This document shows, piece by piece, positions 1-6,475 of a stretch of 12,303 bases of DNA. The stretch lies in assembly GCA_036447375.1 (NCBI GenBank), contig JAZFUU010000120.1, forward strand, positions 1 to 12,303. Direction: 5' to 3'. The position numbers were made by a program, and so were the translations under genes. Below the pieces are notes generated by a model, which was not told the origin of the DNA, searched no databases, and saw only the letters and a program-made list of their open reading frames with translations. This DNA is from JACZXC01 sp036447375. GTDB lineage: Bacteria > Myxococcota_A > UBA9160 > SMWR01. Each line of letters begins with the position of its first letter. Position 1 is the stretch's first letter.

Positions 1-459
1 CAGCGGGACGACGACGACAAGGGTCAGGCATCGACTCCGGGAGAGATCGCCCTCACCGTAGGCAACGACCTCATCGCGCCCGTGGTGATCCGCGTGGTTC
101 ACGAGGCCGGTCCGTTCCGACTCGACAATCCGTTCCCAGGAGGAGAGCGGGACGTGACGAACCTGGTCATGCCCGGGTTGAGCGAGGTCAGCTTCCCGTC
201 TTCGGGGAGGAGCGGTTCGAATATCAAGGATATCCCGCGGACCGCCAATCCCGAGAGTCCCCCCTTCGAGGCGATGCTCGAAGAGAGCATCGAGTTCATC
301 GGCAGGGACTGCTCGATCAAGTGGATCAAGAACGACGGCTTGTTCGTCAAGGAAGATCGAATCCGCATCCAGCTTTCGATTCCGTCGAGCATCAACGCGC
401 GCGTGCGAGCGGCCCAGGATTCGGCCGCGGTTTGTTACCTCGCACTGGTGGGGGAGTAG
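1..459 (+). CDS. Secreted-type protein P1, 3' part only (shared C-terminal cysteine module)
   Basis: The frame is open from the first base to a TAG at 457-459, so the gene is cut by the window edge; 152 residues remain. No known enzyme family is recognised. The last ~55 residues (nt 292-459) are clearly related to the C-terminus of P5 on the other strand: both have FIGR-x-C, a KN-x-G-x-FV turn, an alternating hydrophobic strand ending in x-P, then DSAAVCYLA. The cysteines at residues 104 and 145 of this fragment have the same 41-residue spacing as in P5. An upstream stretch (VVIRVVHEAGPFRL) also resembles P5 (TLRVIQHRGDFRV). By analogy with P2, P4 and P5, which have signal peptides, it is probably exported, but its own N-terminus is outside the window. 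It is followed after 72 bp by P2 in the same direction and is probably in the same operon. Confidence 0.85.
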   Translation, partial: QRDDDDKGQASTPGEIALTVGNDLIAPVVIRVVHEAGPFRLDNPFPGGERDVTNLVMPGLSEVSFPSSGRSGSNIKDIPRTANPESPPFEAMLEESIEFIGRDCSIKWIKNDGLFVKEDRIRIQLSIPSSINARVRAAQDSAAVCYLALVGE

Positions 460-517
460 GCCATGTACCGGGCGGAGAGGACGACTGATGGACGGCGAAA
501 GACGGACTGCCAACGCG

Positions 518-525
518 GGAAGGAG
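518..525 (+). promoter_or_regulatory. Ribosome binding site that sets the P2 start
   Basis: GGAAGGAG lies 6 nt before the ATG at 532. The alternative in-frame ATG at 463 would add 23 polar residues before the signal peptide and has no comparable site, so 532 is preferred. Confidence 0.7.
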
Positions 526-531
526 TGGACG

Positions 532-1434
532 ATGAGCCGCTGGATTTCGAACCTCACCCTTGTCCTCGGCGTCGCCGGGCTGCTGACGCTGCCCGGGGTG
601 TCGTACGCGGGTGAGATGATCAAGGAACACGATTGCGTCGGAAACGACCTGGAACTGGACTACGTCAGGAAGGACGCCGGCTGCACACCGGAGGGCTCGA
701 GCATCGAGCCCGGACTGGGCGAGAACGAATACGGGACGGAAGACAGCGACGACTTCGGGAACGAGAACTTCACAGCGGAGGGGGCCTTCGAGCTTCTCAA
801 TCCCGATGAGAACTCGCCTCACTCTCCGACCGGCATGTTCATGACGGTCCCGACGGTCAAGACCTTCGACCACATCCAGGTCGGCCAGCGTGCGAAATTC
901 ACCTACGACATCGGGATCAAGGCTCAGTCCCTGCTCTCCCACATCGAGGTGACGTGCTCGGTCTGCGCCACGCGACCCCAGAACGGGGGCCCCGGTGCCA
1001 CCTTCGTCGAGTCCACCGCTCCGCCCGACGCCCACTCGTTTGACGGAGAATCCACGTTCTTCGACAATCTCAATCGGCTCCAGACCGAGTGGACGATGGA
1101 AGTGCAACATATGTGCGGATCGAATCGTCTGGACTGCGACCACAGTACTCGCCTCGGCAACCCTACGTACGTGCTGATCCCCGGTCTCGACCTCGTCGAG
1201 CAGGATTCGAACGCGAAGAAGGTGGCCTTCATCGGCTGCAAGGGGACCAACGTGCTTCTGGAGAACGAAGGGGCGCAGTACATCGAAGGGGACATCATCC
1301 GAACCATCATCCACGTGCCCGCGACGGCCAAGAGTTCGGCTCTGATGGACGTGACATCTTGCGAGATCTCGTATCTGCGGACGTGCAACGCGGGAGAGGG
1401 TTTCTTCAAGGATATCTGTTCGCAGGGACCGTAA
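532..1434 (+). CDS. Secreted cysteine protein P2 (300 aa), shared C-terminal module
   Basis: The function is unknown. The start at ATG 532 follows a strong ribosome binding site and gives a clean signal peptide (residues 1-26, hydrophobic core LVLGVAGLLTL, likely cut after SYA). No other membrane segment is seen. The mature protein aligns with the C-terminal third of P4. Shared landmarks are an F-x-AEGA segment, G-x-F-x-T-x-P, then G-x-RA-x-FT, the CSVCA motif (C142 and C145; CSLCA in P4), an IPGL segment, FIGCK (C236) and TSCEISYL (C277). The paired and conserved cysteines suggest an oxidised, disulfide-bearing extracytoplasmic fold; this is inference. It lies between P1 and the HEAT-repeat gene with gaps of 72 and 76 bp, consistent with one transcript. 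After SYL there is a short extra tail with two more cysteines that P4 lacks. Confidence 0.88.
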   Translation: MSRWISNLTLVLGVAGLLTLPGVSYAGEMIKEHDCVGNDLELDYVRKDAGCTPEGSSIEPGLGENEYGTEDSDDFGNENFTAEGAFELLNPDENSPHSPTGMFMTVPTVKTFDHIQVGQRAKFTYDIGIKAQSLLSHIEVTCSVCATRPQNGGPGATFVESTAPPDAHSFDGESTFFDNLNRLQTEWTMEVQHMCGSNRLDCDHSTRLGNPTYVLIPGLDLVEQDSNAKKVAFIGCKGTNVLLENEGAQYIEGDIIRTIIHVPATAKSSALMDVTSCEISYLRTCNAGEGFFKDICSQGP

Positions 1435-1510
1435 AGGCAACAGAGGGGTAGTCGGGGCGATCTCGCGGAAAGCGGGTCGCTCTCGGCTCACCGATGGAGC
1501 GTAGTTGGTC

Positions 1511-2584
1511 ATGCCCTACCTCCGGTTGAAGTGGAAGCGCGTCGATGGGTCTCGGCCCGGAGTGGGGCTGGGGCTTTTCGGCGCTCTGCTGTTTCTGTCG
1601 CTTCTGGCCTCGGCTCCGCAAGCGAACGCCGAGAAGGCCCGAGACGTCGCGGCGGTGTCGCGCATCGCCGCCCGGGCGGGGGTGGATGTCACCGTACTCG
1701 GCCAGCCGTCGCGCGCCCGCCTGCCCCACTTCTCCGAAACACCCGATCCGTTGGTGGCCCTGGCGTTCTTGCGCGGGAAACACTTCGACCGCGTCGAGGT
1801 CTACGGAGGCGGTGGGGAGCTCGAAAAACTGGTCTCGGTGGCGCGCGATTCGTCCGGGGCTGCGGCTTCCCGCAGCCGGTCGAGCGCGGCGGCCCGGAGA
1901 TCGACCGACTCGCTGTCCGACGCGTTGGTCGTGGCTCGCGATCGCTCGGCTTCGCGCGCAGAGCGCCAACGCGCGATCGGAGTGCTCTCTCGTTCGGGAT
2001 CCGAGGCCGCGGTGAATGCTCTTCGGGAGATCATCGTGGAGGACGAGGGCCCGCTGTCGACACTGGCCATCTCGGCATTGAGGGGCTTCGCCGGGACCGG
2101 GGCCGGCGGCGCCGCCGAGGAGGTCATCGCAGGGCTCCGAGATCAGGGGATCGGCGACCCCCTGGAGCTCGCCAGTGCCCAGGCGGCCCACGACCTTTCC
2201 CCGCTGATCGCCGAGTTCGCGGAGATCAGCAATTCCCATCTGCGCAAGCAGTTCATGCACGCCGTGGCGAGAACCGGGAGCGGGCCCGATTTCATCGATT
2301 TCATGCTCGCGGCGCTCGGAGACGAGTCGGTCACGATCCGCAACGCAGCCGTCATTCAGGCCATGAGATCGGAGGATCTCCTGACCTCGCAGGCGATCAC
2401 CCAGGCTCTCGAGAATGCCGTTTCGGATCCCATGCGACGGGTGCGAGCGGCTGCCGCCAAGGCGCTCTTCTACCGGGAGAACCGGTTGGCCATCGAGGCG
2501 GAGAAGCAGGCGGGGGAAGCGCCCATCTCGCCGATCGATGACAACCCGAGGGTCGACGAGAACCCGATCGTGCCGGGCGCATGA
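1511..2584 (+). CDS. Exported HEAT-repeat protein (357 aa)
   Basis: A start at ATG 1511 gives a signal peptide (residues 1-40, core LGLFGALLFLSLLASA, likely cut after ANA). A TTG at 1505 is a rival start, since GGAG at 1496-1499 is 5 nt from it and 11 nt from the ATG. Residues ~45-110 (AAVSRIAARAGVDVTVLG..., then FDRVEVYGGGGELEKLVSV) look like a small STN-like module of the kind that precedes repeats or secretin domains in envelope proteins; this match is tentative. A low-complexity Ser/Arg/Ala linker follows (~112-132). Residues ~150-320 are helical pairs with HEAT character (ERQRAIGVLSRSGSEAAVNAL, MRRVRAAAAKALF). HEAT solenoids are usually protein-binding scaffolds, so a periplasmic adaptor for its secreted neighbours is plausible but unproven. 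The stop codon overlaps the P4 start by 4 nt (ATGA), which implies translational coupling. Confidence 0.85.
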   Translation: MPYLRLKWKRVDGSRPGVGLGLFGALLFLSLLASAPQANAEKARDVAAVSRIAARAGVDVTVLGQPSRARLPHFSETPDPLVALAFLRGKHFDRVEVYGGGGELEKLVSVARDSSGAAASRSRSSAAARRSTDSLSDALVVARDRSASRAERQRAIGVLSRSGSEAAVNALREIIVEDEGPLSTLAISALRGFAGTGAGGAAEEVIAGLRDQGIGDPLELASAQAAHDLSPLIAEFAEISNSHLRKQFMHAVARTGSGPDFIDFMLAALGDESVTIRNAAVIQAMRSEDLLTSQAITQALENAVSDPMRRVRAAAAKALFYRENRLAIEAEKQAGEAPISPIDDNPRVDENPIVPGA

Positions 2585-4623
2585 GGCCCGGGGCCCAAGA
2601 AATGCGCTCGGGTTCCATCGCGTTGGCGGGTGTCGCGGCCCTGTTTTTTTGCGCCCCACCTTCGCTGGCACAGTTCCCTCCCGATACCTTCGACGAAGTG
2701 AAGCAGACGGTCGTCGAGTTCGAAGCCGGAATCCGCGGCGACATCTTCGCCGCCGAGTGCATCACAGCCAGCTCGAACTCCCTCTCGTGCCCCGGGAAGT
2801 ACGGGCAGGAGAACATCGAGATCTCCAACTCGGGCACCAAGATCAAAGAAGCTTGCTACGTGATCTTCGATGAGAATGAGCTCTCGGTGGCCTTCCATAT
2901 GGTCGGCGTGGTCGGCGACCGGGACGGAAATGGCGATCCGAACTCGGGAAGCGTGATCGGTGGCGTCAGCGTTCCAGACGATCCCGTGATCGCTAACCGG
3001 GATCTCTACTCGGTCGAACTGGACGAGAACTTCCCTCCGGACAGCGTCGAGTACACGTTCAATCTGCCCCGGACCAACGTCGGGGACTACACGCCGCAAG
3101 ATTTCCCGGGGCACGCGACCTCGAACGGCCGACTCTGCCTGATTCGGGCGGCGGGTGTGGATTCCCCGATCGCCGGCCCCGCGGGTTCCGGGGGAAGCCG
3201 TTGCGTGGATTCCCAGGACCTCGGGATGTATTCGGCTGGCACCACCGGCCTCGCCATTCAGGCGCCGCCCGAAAGCGGGAAGGACGTGAGCCGAGAGGTG
3301 GTCTACTTCGTGGACAACCTGGCGAACCTGCCGGGGGTGCGCGGGAGCAGCGGGGTGTTCCCGAAGTTCATTCGAGTGCGGACCGGCTCCGGGGCAGACA
3401 CCTGCCAGGAGGACAGCGTCGGGTTCCGGGTGGCGCCCCCGTCGTGCGTAGAGGTGGAGAAGAATGCCGGTGCCGAATGCCGGGGCGACGGCGCCGCCGG
3501 TCAGGAACGAGCCAGCTTCCACGCGACGTTTCGCGTCACCAACTGCGGAGCTGCGGATCTGGACGAGGTCGTGATCAAAGACACGGTTCACGAACCGGTT
3601 CGTCTCAGCGCGCCAATCTGTCGCCTCGACGGCCACCGCGATTTCCTTCCAGTGGACGATCTGGGCGGTGGAAGCTTCCGAGCGAGCCTGGGGCCCCTGC
3701 GCTCCTCGGACACAGGTGGCCTTTTGCTGGATTGCGAGTGGCCGGCGATTTCCTTCCGCGGAGAGGAAGAGCTGGCATTCGACAACTCGGTAAAGGTTAC
3801 GGCGACCGCCGGCGGCCGGACCCCCACGGACAAGGACCGCGACGACGCTGTGGCCCTGAAATCCCGCTGCGAGATGGGCCCAGTTCTCGAGATGCTCATG
3901 GAGCACGATGGCGTCGGCTTCGACAACGCCCTCGCCCTCACGAGATCCCTGTCGCTGCCGCCGCCTCTGGGCGACCGGTTCCAGTTCGGGAGCGGTGTCG
4001 ACCCGAACGGTTTGAACGACGTCGATCCCGCGGAGGATTTTCTCGCCGAGGGCGCCGCACCGGTGGCCGGCCGACCGGGCGTCTTCCAGACGATTCCGCG
4101 GGTCATCGGTCAGGGACTCCTGCGCCCCGGCTCGCGTGCGCGGTTCACGTGGACGATCCTGGTGAGCAAGGGGGTCCCCGACGACTTCGCCGGCCTCGGG
4201 GTCAAGTGCTCCCTGTGCGCCGAGCTCGCCCAGAAGAGCGCTCCGGCCGCCACCTTCTCGAATCTGTCGACGTTCGGGCGAAGAGGCCACATCCCGGATC
4301 TGATTCTGGGGAACCGGCCTCTCAATATCCGCGTGACCCAGATCGGCCGCGAGCCTCAGCATCTCCGGCGATTCGAGTCGGCCCTGGATGCCAGGACCAT
4401 TCCCGGCCTCGAACAGCGGATCCTGCGCGAGAACGGCGAGATCGCAATCCTCGGATGCAAGCCGACGGCGGTCCTGATCGATCCCTTCAGCAACAACGAG
4501 CCCCTGCTGAAGGACGATCTCATCGTCATCCGAATCGACGTGCCGGAGACCGAGCGGGCCCGCCTTTTCGCGGACCCCACCTCCTGTGAGATCTCCTACC
4601 TGAGCGCCAGGCCGTCGCGCTAG
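2581..4623 (+). CDS. Large secreted multidomain protein P4 (DUF11-like domain plus P2-like C-terminus)
   Basis: This is a 680-aa exported protein of unknown function. ATG 2581 overlaps the HEAT gene stop; ATG 2602 is an alternative that keeps the signal peptide (core IALAGVAALFFCA, likely cut after SLA, residue 30). Residues ~35-285 are cysteine-containing and unrecognised, with a DRDGNGD loop (D113, D115, N117, D119) that matches the DxDxNxD calcium-binding pattern. Residues ~287-432 resemble a DUF11/conserved-repeat Ig-like domain (FHATFRVTNCGAADLDEVVI, then an acidic strand-rich region). Residues ~433-680 are a paralogue of P2: AEGA, GSRARFTW, CSLCA (C543, C546), ILGCK (C626) and TSCEISYL (C669). 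The order suggests a surface or extracellular protein with Ig-like spacer and terminal module. It is the last gene of the + strand group and ends 66 bp from the convergent P5. Confidence 0.87.
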   Translation: MRPGAQEMRSGSIALAGVAALFFCAPPSLAQFPPDTFDEVKQTVVEFEAGIRGDIFAAECITASSNSLSCPGKYGQENIEISNSGTKIKEACYVIFDENELSVAFHMVGVVGDRDGNGDPNSGSVIGGVSVPDDPVIANRDLYSVELDENFPPDSVEYTFNLPRTNVGDYTPQDFPGHATSNGRLCLIRAAGVDSPIAGPAGSGGSRCVDSQDLGMYSAGTTGLAIQAPPESGKDVSREVVYFVDNLANLPGVRGSSGVFPKFIRVRTGSGADTCQEDSVGFRVAPPSCVEVEKNAGAECRGDGAAGQERASFHATFRVTNCGAADLDEVVIKDTVHEPVRLSAPICRLDGHRDFLPVDDLGGGSFRASLGPLRSSDTGGLLLDCEWPAISFRGEEELAFDNSVKVTATAGGRTPTDKDRDDAVALKSRCEMGPVLEMLMEHDGVGFDNALALTRSLSLPPPLGDRFQFGSGVDPNGLNDVDPAEDFLAEGAAPVAGRPGVFQTIPRVIGQGLLRPGSRARFTWTILVSKGVPDDFAGLGVKCSLCAELAQKSAPAATFSNLSTFGRRGHIPDLILGNRPLNIRVTQIGREPQHLRRFESALDARTIPGLEQRILRENGEIAILGCKPTAVLIDPFSNNEPLLKDDLIVIRIDVPETERARLFADPTSCEISYLSARPSR

Positions 4624-4689
4624 ATTCCGGCAGGGCAGCGACGGTCGCGGGAAAGATCGCGATCCATCCAGACAACGCGAAGGGGTCTC
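4624..4689. other. Convergent intergenic gap between P4 and P5
   Basis: These 66 bp separate two stop codons that face each other. There is a short palindrome (GATCGCGATC) but no stem followed by a T-run on either strand, so I see no convincing intrinsic terminator. Confidence 0.5.
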
Positions 4690-5763
4690 TCAGTCGCGCA
4701 GGACGGGATTGGGAAAGGCGAGGTAGCAGACCGCGGCGGAGTCCGCGGCAGCTCGAATGCGCACGCGCGTGGCTGCGGGAACCCGGAGCTCCAGTGTGAC
4801 GAAGTCGTACGCAACGAAATCGCCGGTGTTCTTCACCATCACCGCTGTGCAGCCGCGACCGATGAAATGAGTGCTGGTCCGGATCTCTCCACCCGGGTTC
4901 GAGTCGGGAAGTGTTGCGTCGGGCGGCTGCCCGTCCGTCAGAGCCCCGGCATCCGACAAAGTCCGGTAGGGCGGTGGCTCGCCCGGGATCAGGAACGCCG
5001 CCGGTAGTGTGAAAAGGTCCAGCGTCTCGTCGTCGCAGGCACAACGTGCCGATCCCGAAACCCGAAAGTCGCCTCGGTGTTGAATCACCCGCAGTGTCGG
5101 CGGGGGGACGGGGCCGAAGTCATCCCGGAAGTCGGGTTCGAGAACCGTCATGGCCGCACCGAGGGCGTCGTCCTCCTTCTGGCACTTCCGAACGTCGAGA
5201 CAGATGTCGACGCGGAGGTCTGAGACCGCAAAGTGCTCCAGCCCGAAACTCCACTGCAGAAGGGCTTCTTCTCCGGCGGGGCCGTCGGGCAAGCAGGTGG
5301 GTTGAGTCTCGAACACTCGGGACTCGTTCGGGGAGATCCCTTCCGGACCCGGCACGGGCTCGGCACCGTGCGCCACGAATCGTTCTCGGAGCAGCCCCCC
5401 GCTCGAAAAGGGATCGGATCGACCGGCGGCGGAACAGCTGCACTGGGGCTTGAGGTCGAATCCCACCCGGGGGATGGGAATTCCCGGAAAATCGGGACCG
5501 CCGCTCGCCGCGACCGGGCCGTCGGCCAGAGTATGGTTGGAAGCCGCGAAACGCGAGCGGCCGGGGTGCGCCCGTCCGAGATCCCCGCCTTCGATCGGGG
5601 GCAGGTTTTCGAGGTCGCCGACGAATTCACAAGCGAGAAGGGACTCATCCGCACACACGGGATTCGGTGCTGCGAGTCCAGTCCAGACTCCGACAACAGC
5701 GAGAACCGCTGCCGATCGAAACGAGGTGCCGGTCAAACGCTCGGGCGGCAACGACGCCGGCAT
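4690..5763 (-). CDS. Secreted protein P5 with P1-type C-terminal cysteine module
   Basis: From ATG 5763 this encodes 357 aa with a signal peptide (core FRSAAVLAVVGVWTGLAA, likely cut after VCA, residue 38). The function is not recognised. The mature part is cysteine-rich, with CSC near residue 107 and CAC near residue 240. The last ~55 residues match P1: FIGRGC (C305), VKNTGDFV, a hydrophobic strand ending in VP, and DSAAVCYLA (C346), with the same 41-residue cysteine spacing. Its start lies inside the end of PEP-CTERM gene A (31-bp overlap). A TTG at 5736 overlaps the TGA of gene A as TTGA and would give 348 aa with the signal peptide intact. Neither start has a good ribosome binding site, so translation is probably coupled to gene A. 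The frame stays open upstream to 6309, but that part is the shadow of gene A. Confidence 0.85.
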   Translation of the reverse strand: MPASLPPERLTGTSFRSAAVLAVVGVWTGLAAPNPVCADESLLACEFVGDLENLPPIEGGDLGRAHPGRSRFAASNHTLADGPVAASGGPDFPGIPIPRVGFDLKPQCSCSAAGRSDPFSSGGLLRERFVAHGAEPVPGPEGISPNESRVFETQPTCLPDGPAGEEALLQWSFGLEHFAVSDLRVDICLDVRKCQKEDDALGAAMTVLEPDFRDDFGPVPPPTLRVIQHRGDFRVSGSARCACDDETLDLFTLPAAFLIPGEPPPYRTLSDAGALTDGQPPDATLPDSNPGGEIRTSTHFIGRGCTAVMVKNTGDFVAYDFVTLELRVPAATRVRIRAAADSAAVCYLAFPNPVLRD

Positions 5764-6323
5764 GCGACCAATCCGGTGAGACCGGCGGCGAGGAGCCACC
5801 CGGTCGAGGGCTCCGGAACGGGGGAGGGCGAGGAGCCGGGATCGGACACGTGCGGACCGGCATCGAGGTTCTCGCCAAAGCTCAGTCGGAAGTCTCGGAA
5901 TCCCGGAAAATCGGAAAGGTCGTTTTGTCTCAACGGAAGCACGTCGGTGTCGAACGCCATGCCCGCGGAGTCGGCGCGTTGGAGAGAGATCTCGACGGGC
6001 GCCCACGCCTCGACGGCGCCAGCCAGGATCCCACCCGGATCCCGAACATGCTCGACCCGGTAGCTGTCGAGCCATCGAGATCCGCTCGTGGCCCCAACCT
6101 TGTAGCTGTCGATCGTGAATGTGGAGCCGCCGTAGCGGTAGTCGTCGAATCGAAACGAGATCGGCGTGGCCTGTCCTCGCCCACCCAGTCCGAGGACCGC
6201 GAACGCGGCGAACAGTAGAGCCGCTCCCCTCCCGAGCCTCGGACCGGTTCCCCGGCGTCGTTGAGAGCCGGGGTTTGCGGTCGGAACGGACCGACGGGGT
6301 CGTTGGCAAGGAGGTCTGTACAC
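5733..6323 (-). CDS. PEP-CTERM sorting-domain protein A (196 aa)
   Basis: The C-terminus is a textbook PEP-CTERM tail: VPEP (residues 169-172), a hydrophobic stretch TGWLLAAGLTGLVA and an Arg/Cys-rich end. In known systems this tail is recognised by an exosortase in the inner membrane and the protein is delivered to the cell surface or extracellular matrix. A signal peptide core GAALLFAAFAVLGLGG precedes QATP, with an unusually long Arg-rich n-region. The start is GTG 6323; it aligns, allowing a 1-bp indel, with the ATG of paralogue B at 9444. Compared with B, about 40 residues are missing just after the mature N-terminus, the region carrying the GSYAFDS and GAYAYDSF strands in B. The rest aligns well (PGGILA, MAFDTD, DFPGFRDFRLSF). 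It overlaps P5 downstream and has its own leader upstream, so the pair probably forms a small operon. Confidence 0.88.
   Translation of the reverse strand: MYRPPCQRPRRSVPTANPGSQRRRGTGPRLGRGAALLFAAFAVLGLGGRGQATPISFRFDDYRYGGSTFTIDSYKVGATSGSRWLDSYRVEHVRDPGGILAGAVEAWAPVEISLQRADSAGMAFDTDVLPLRQNDLSDFPGFRDFRLSFGENLDAGPHVSDPGSSPSPVPEPSTGWLLAAGLTGLVACRRRCRPSV
6199..6248 (-). repeat. 50-bp near-identical segment, copy 1 (pairs with 9314-9363)
   Basis: This segment lies in the signal-peptide coding part of PEP-CTERM gene A. It differs from 9314-9363 at 2 of 50 positions, and both differences are silent (AGG/AGA and CTA/CTG). It is much closer than the rest of the two genes. Confidence 0.85.
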
Positions 6324-6475
6324 GCCTGTTTGTCCTGAGGGTAAATACCCACAGTTATGTGGCGACAGATCCGTCGAAGTGTCTGGAGATCTGGGAACCT
6401 CCTTGGCGACCCGCGGCTCTAGGAAGACGCAGTCAGAAGGGATAAATATCTGATTTTGTTATAGGAATACTGAGT
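6324..6475 (-). promoter_or_regulatory. Leader of PEP-CTERM gene A, copy 1 of a duplicated upstream region
   Basis: This 152-bp gap lies between the secretin stop and the GTG of gene A. About 110 bp next to the start aligns with the leader of gene B. The farther part (6438-6475) is AT-rich, unlike the surroundings, and is the likeliest promoter area. I could not fit a good -35/-10 pair or a sigma-54 -24/-12 motif. A conserved palindrome and, in this copy only, the 12-bp perfect palindrome GGGTAAATACCC at 6339-6350 lie close to the start. Confidence 0.5.
6349..6362. promoter_or_regulatory. Conserved palindrome CCACA-N4-TGTGG upstream of gene A
   Basis: On the - strand it reads CCACATAACTGTGG, two 5-bp arms around TAAC, 25 nt before the GTG start. 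The same arms occur at the same place before gene B with a changed spacer (TCAC). It could be an operator or a small RNA hairpin near the translation start. It overlaps GGGTAAATACCC by 2 bp, so the two stems could exclude each other. Confidence 0.5.

Noticed and set aside
463..531. Earlier ATG for P2 at 463
   Set aside because: It would put 23 charged residues before a normal signal peptide, while ATG 532 has GGAAGGAG 6 nt upstream.
1435..1510. Possible stem-loop between P2 and the HEAT-repeat gene
   Set aside because: The arms (GCGATCTCGC and GCGGGTCGC) pair poorly and no other signal supports a processed or regulatory site.
1406..2671. 421-codon open frame on the - strand opposite the HEAT-repeat gene
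   Set aside because: It is a GC-driven shadow; it runs across gene boundaries and has no features.
2470..4362. 630-codon open frame on the - strand opposite P4
   Set aside because: It shows Arg/Gly/Ala-rich composition with no recognisable motif; P4 on the other strand has a signal peptide and paralogues.
4624..4689. Bidirectional terminator between convergent P4 and P5
   Set aside because: Only short palindromes without a T-run are present; termination may lie inside the facing genes or be factor-dependent.
5764..6309. N-terminal extension of P5 in the same open frame
   Set aside because: This part is the out-of-frame reading of PEP-CTERM gene A, is Arg-rich, and the P5 signal peptide begins only after 5763.
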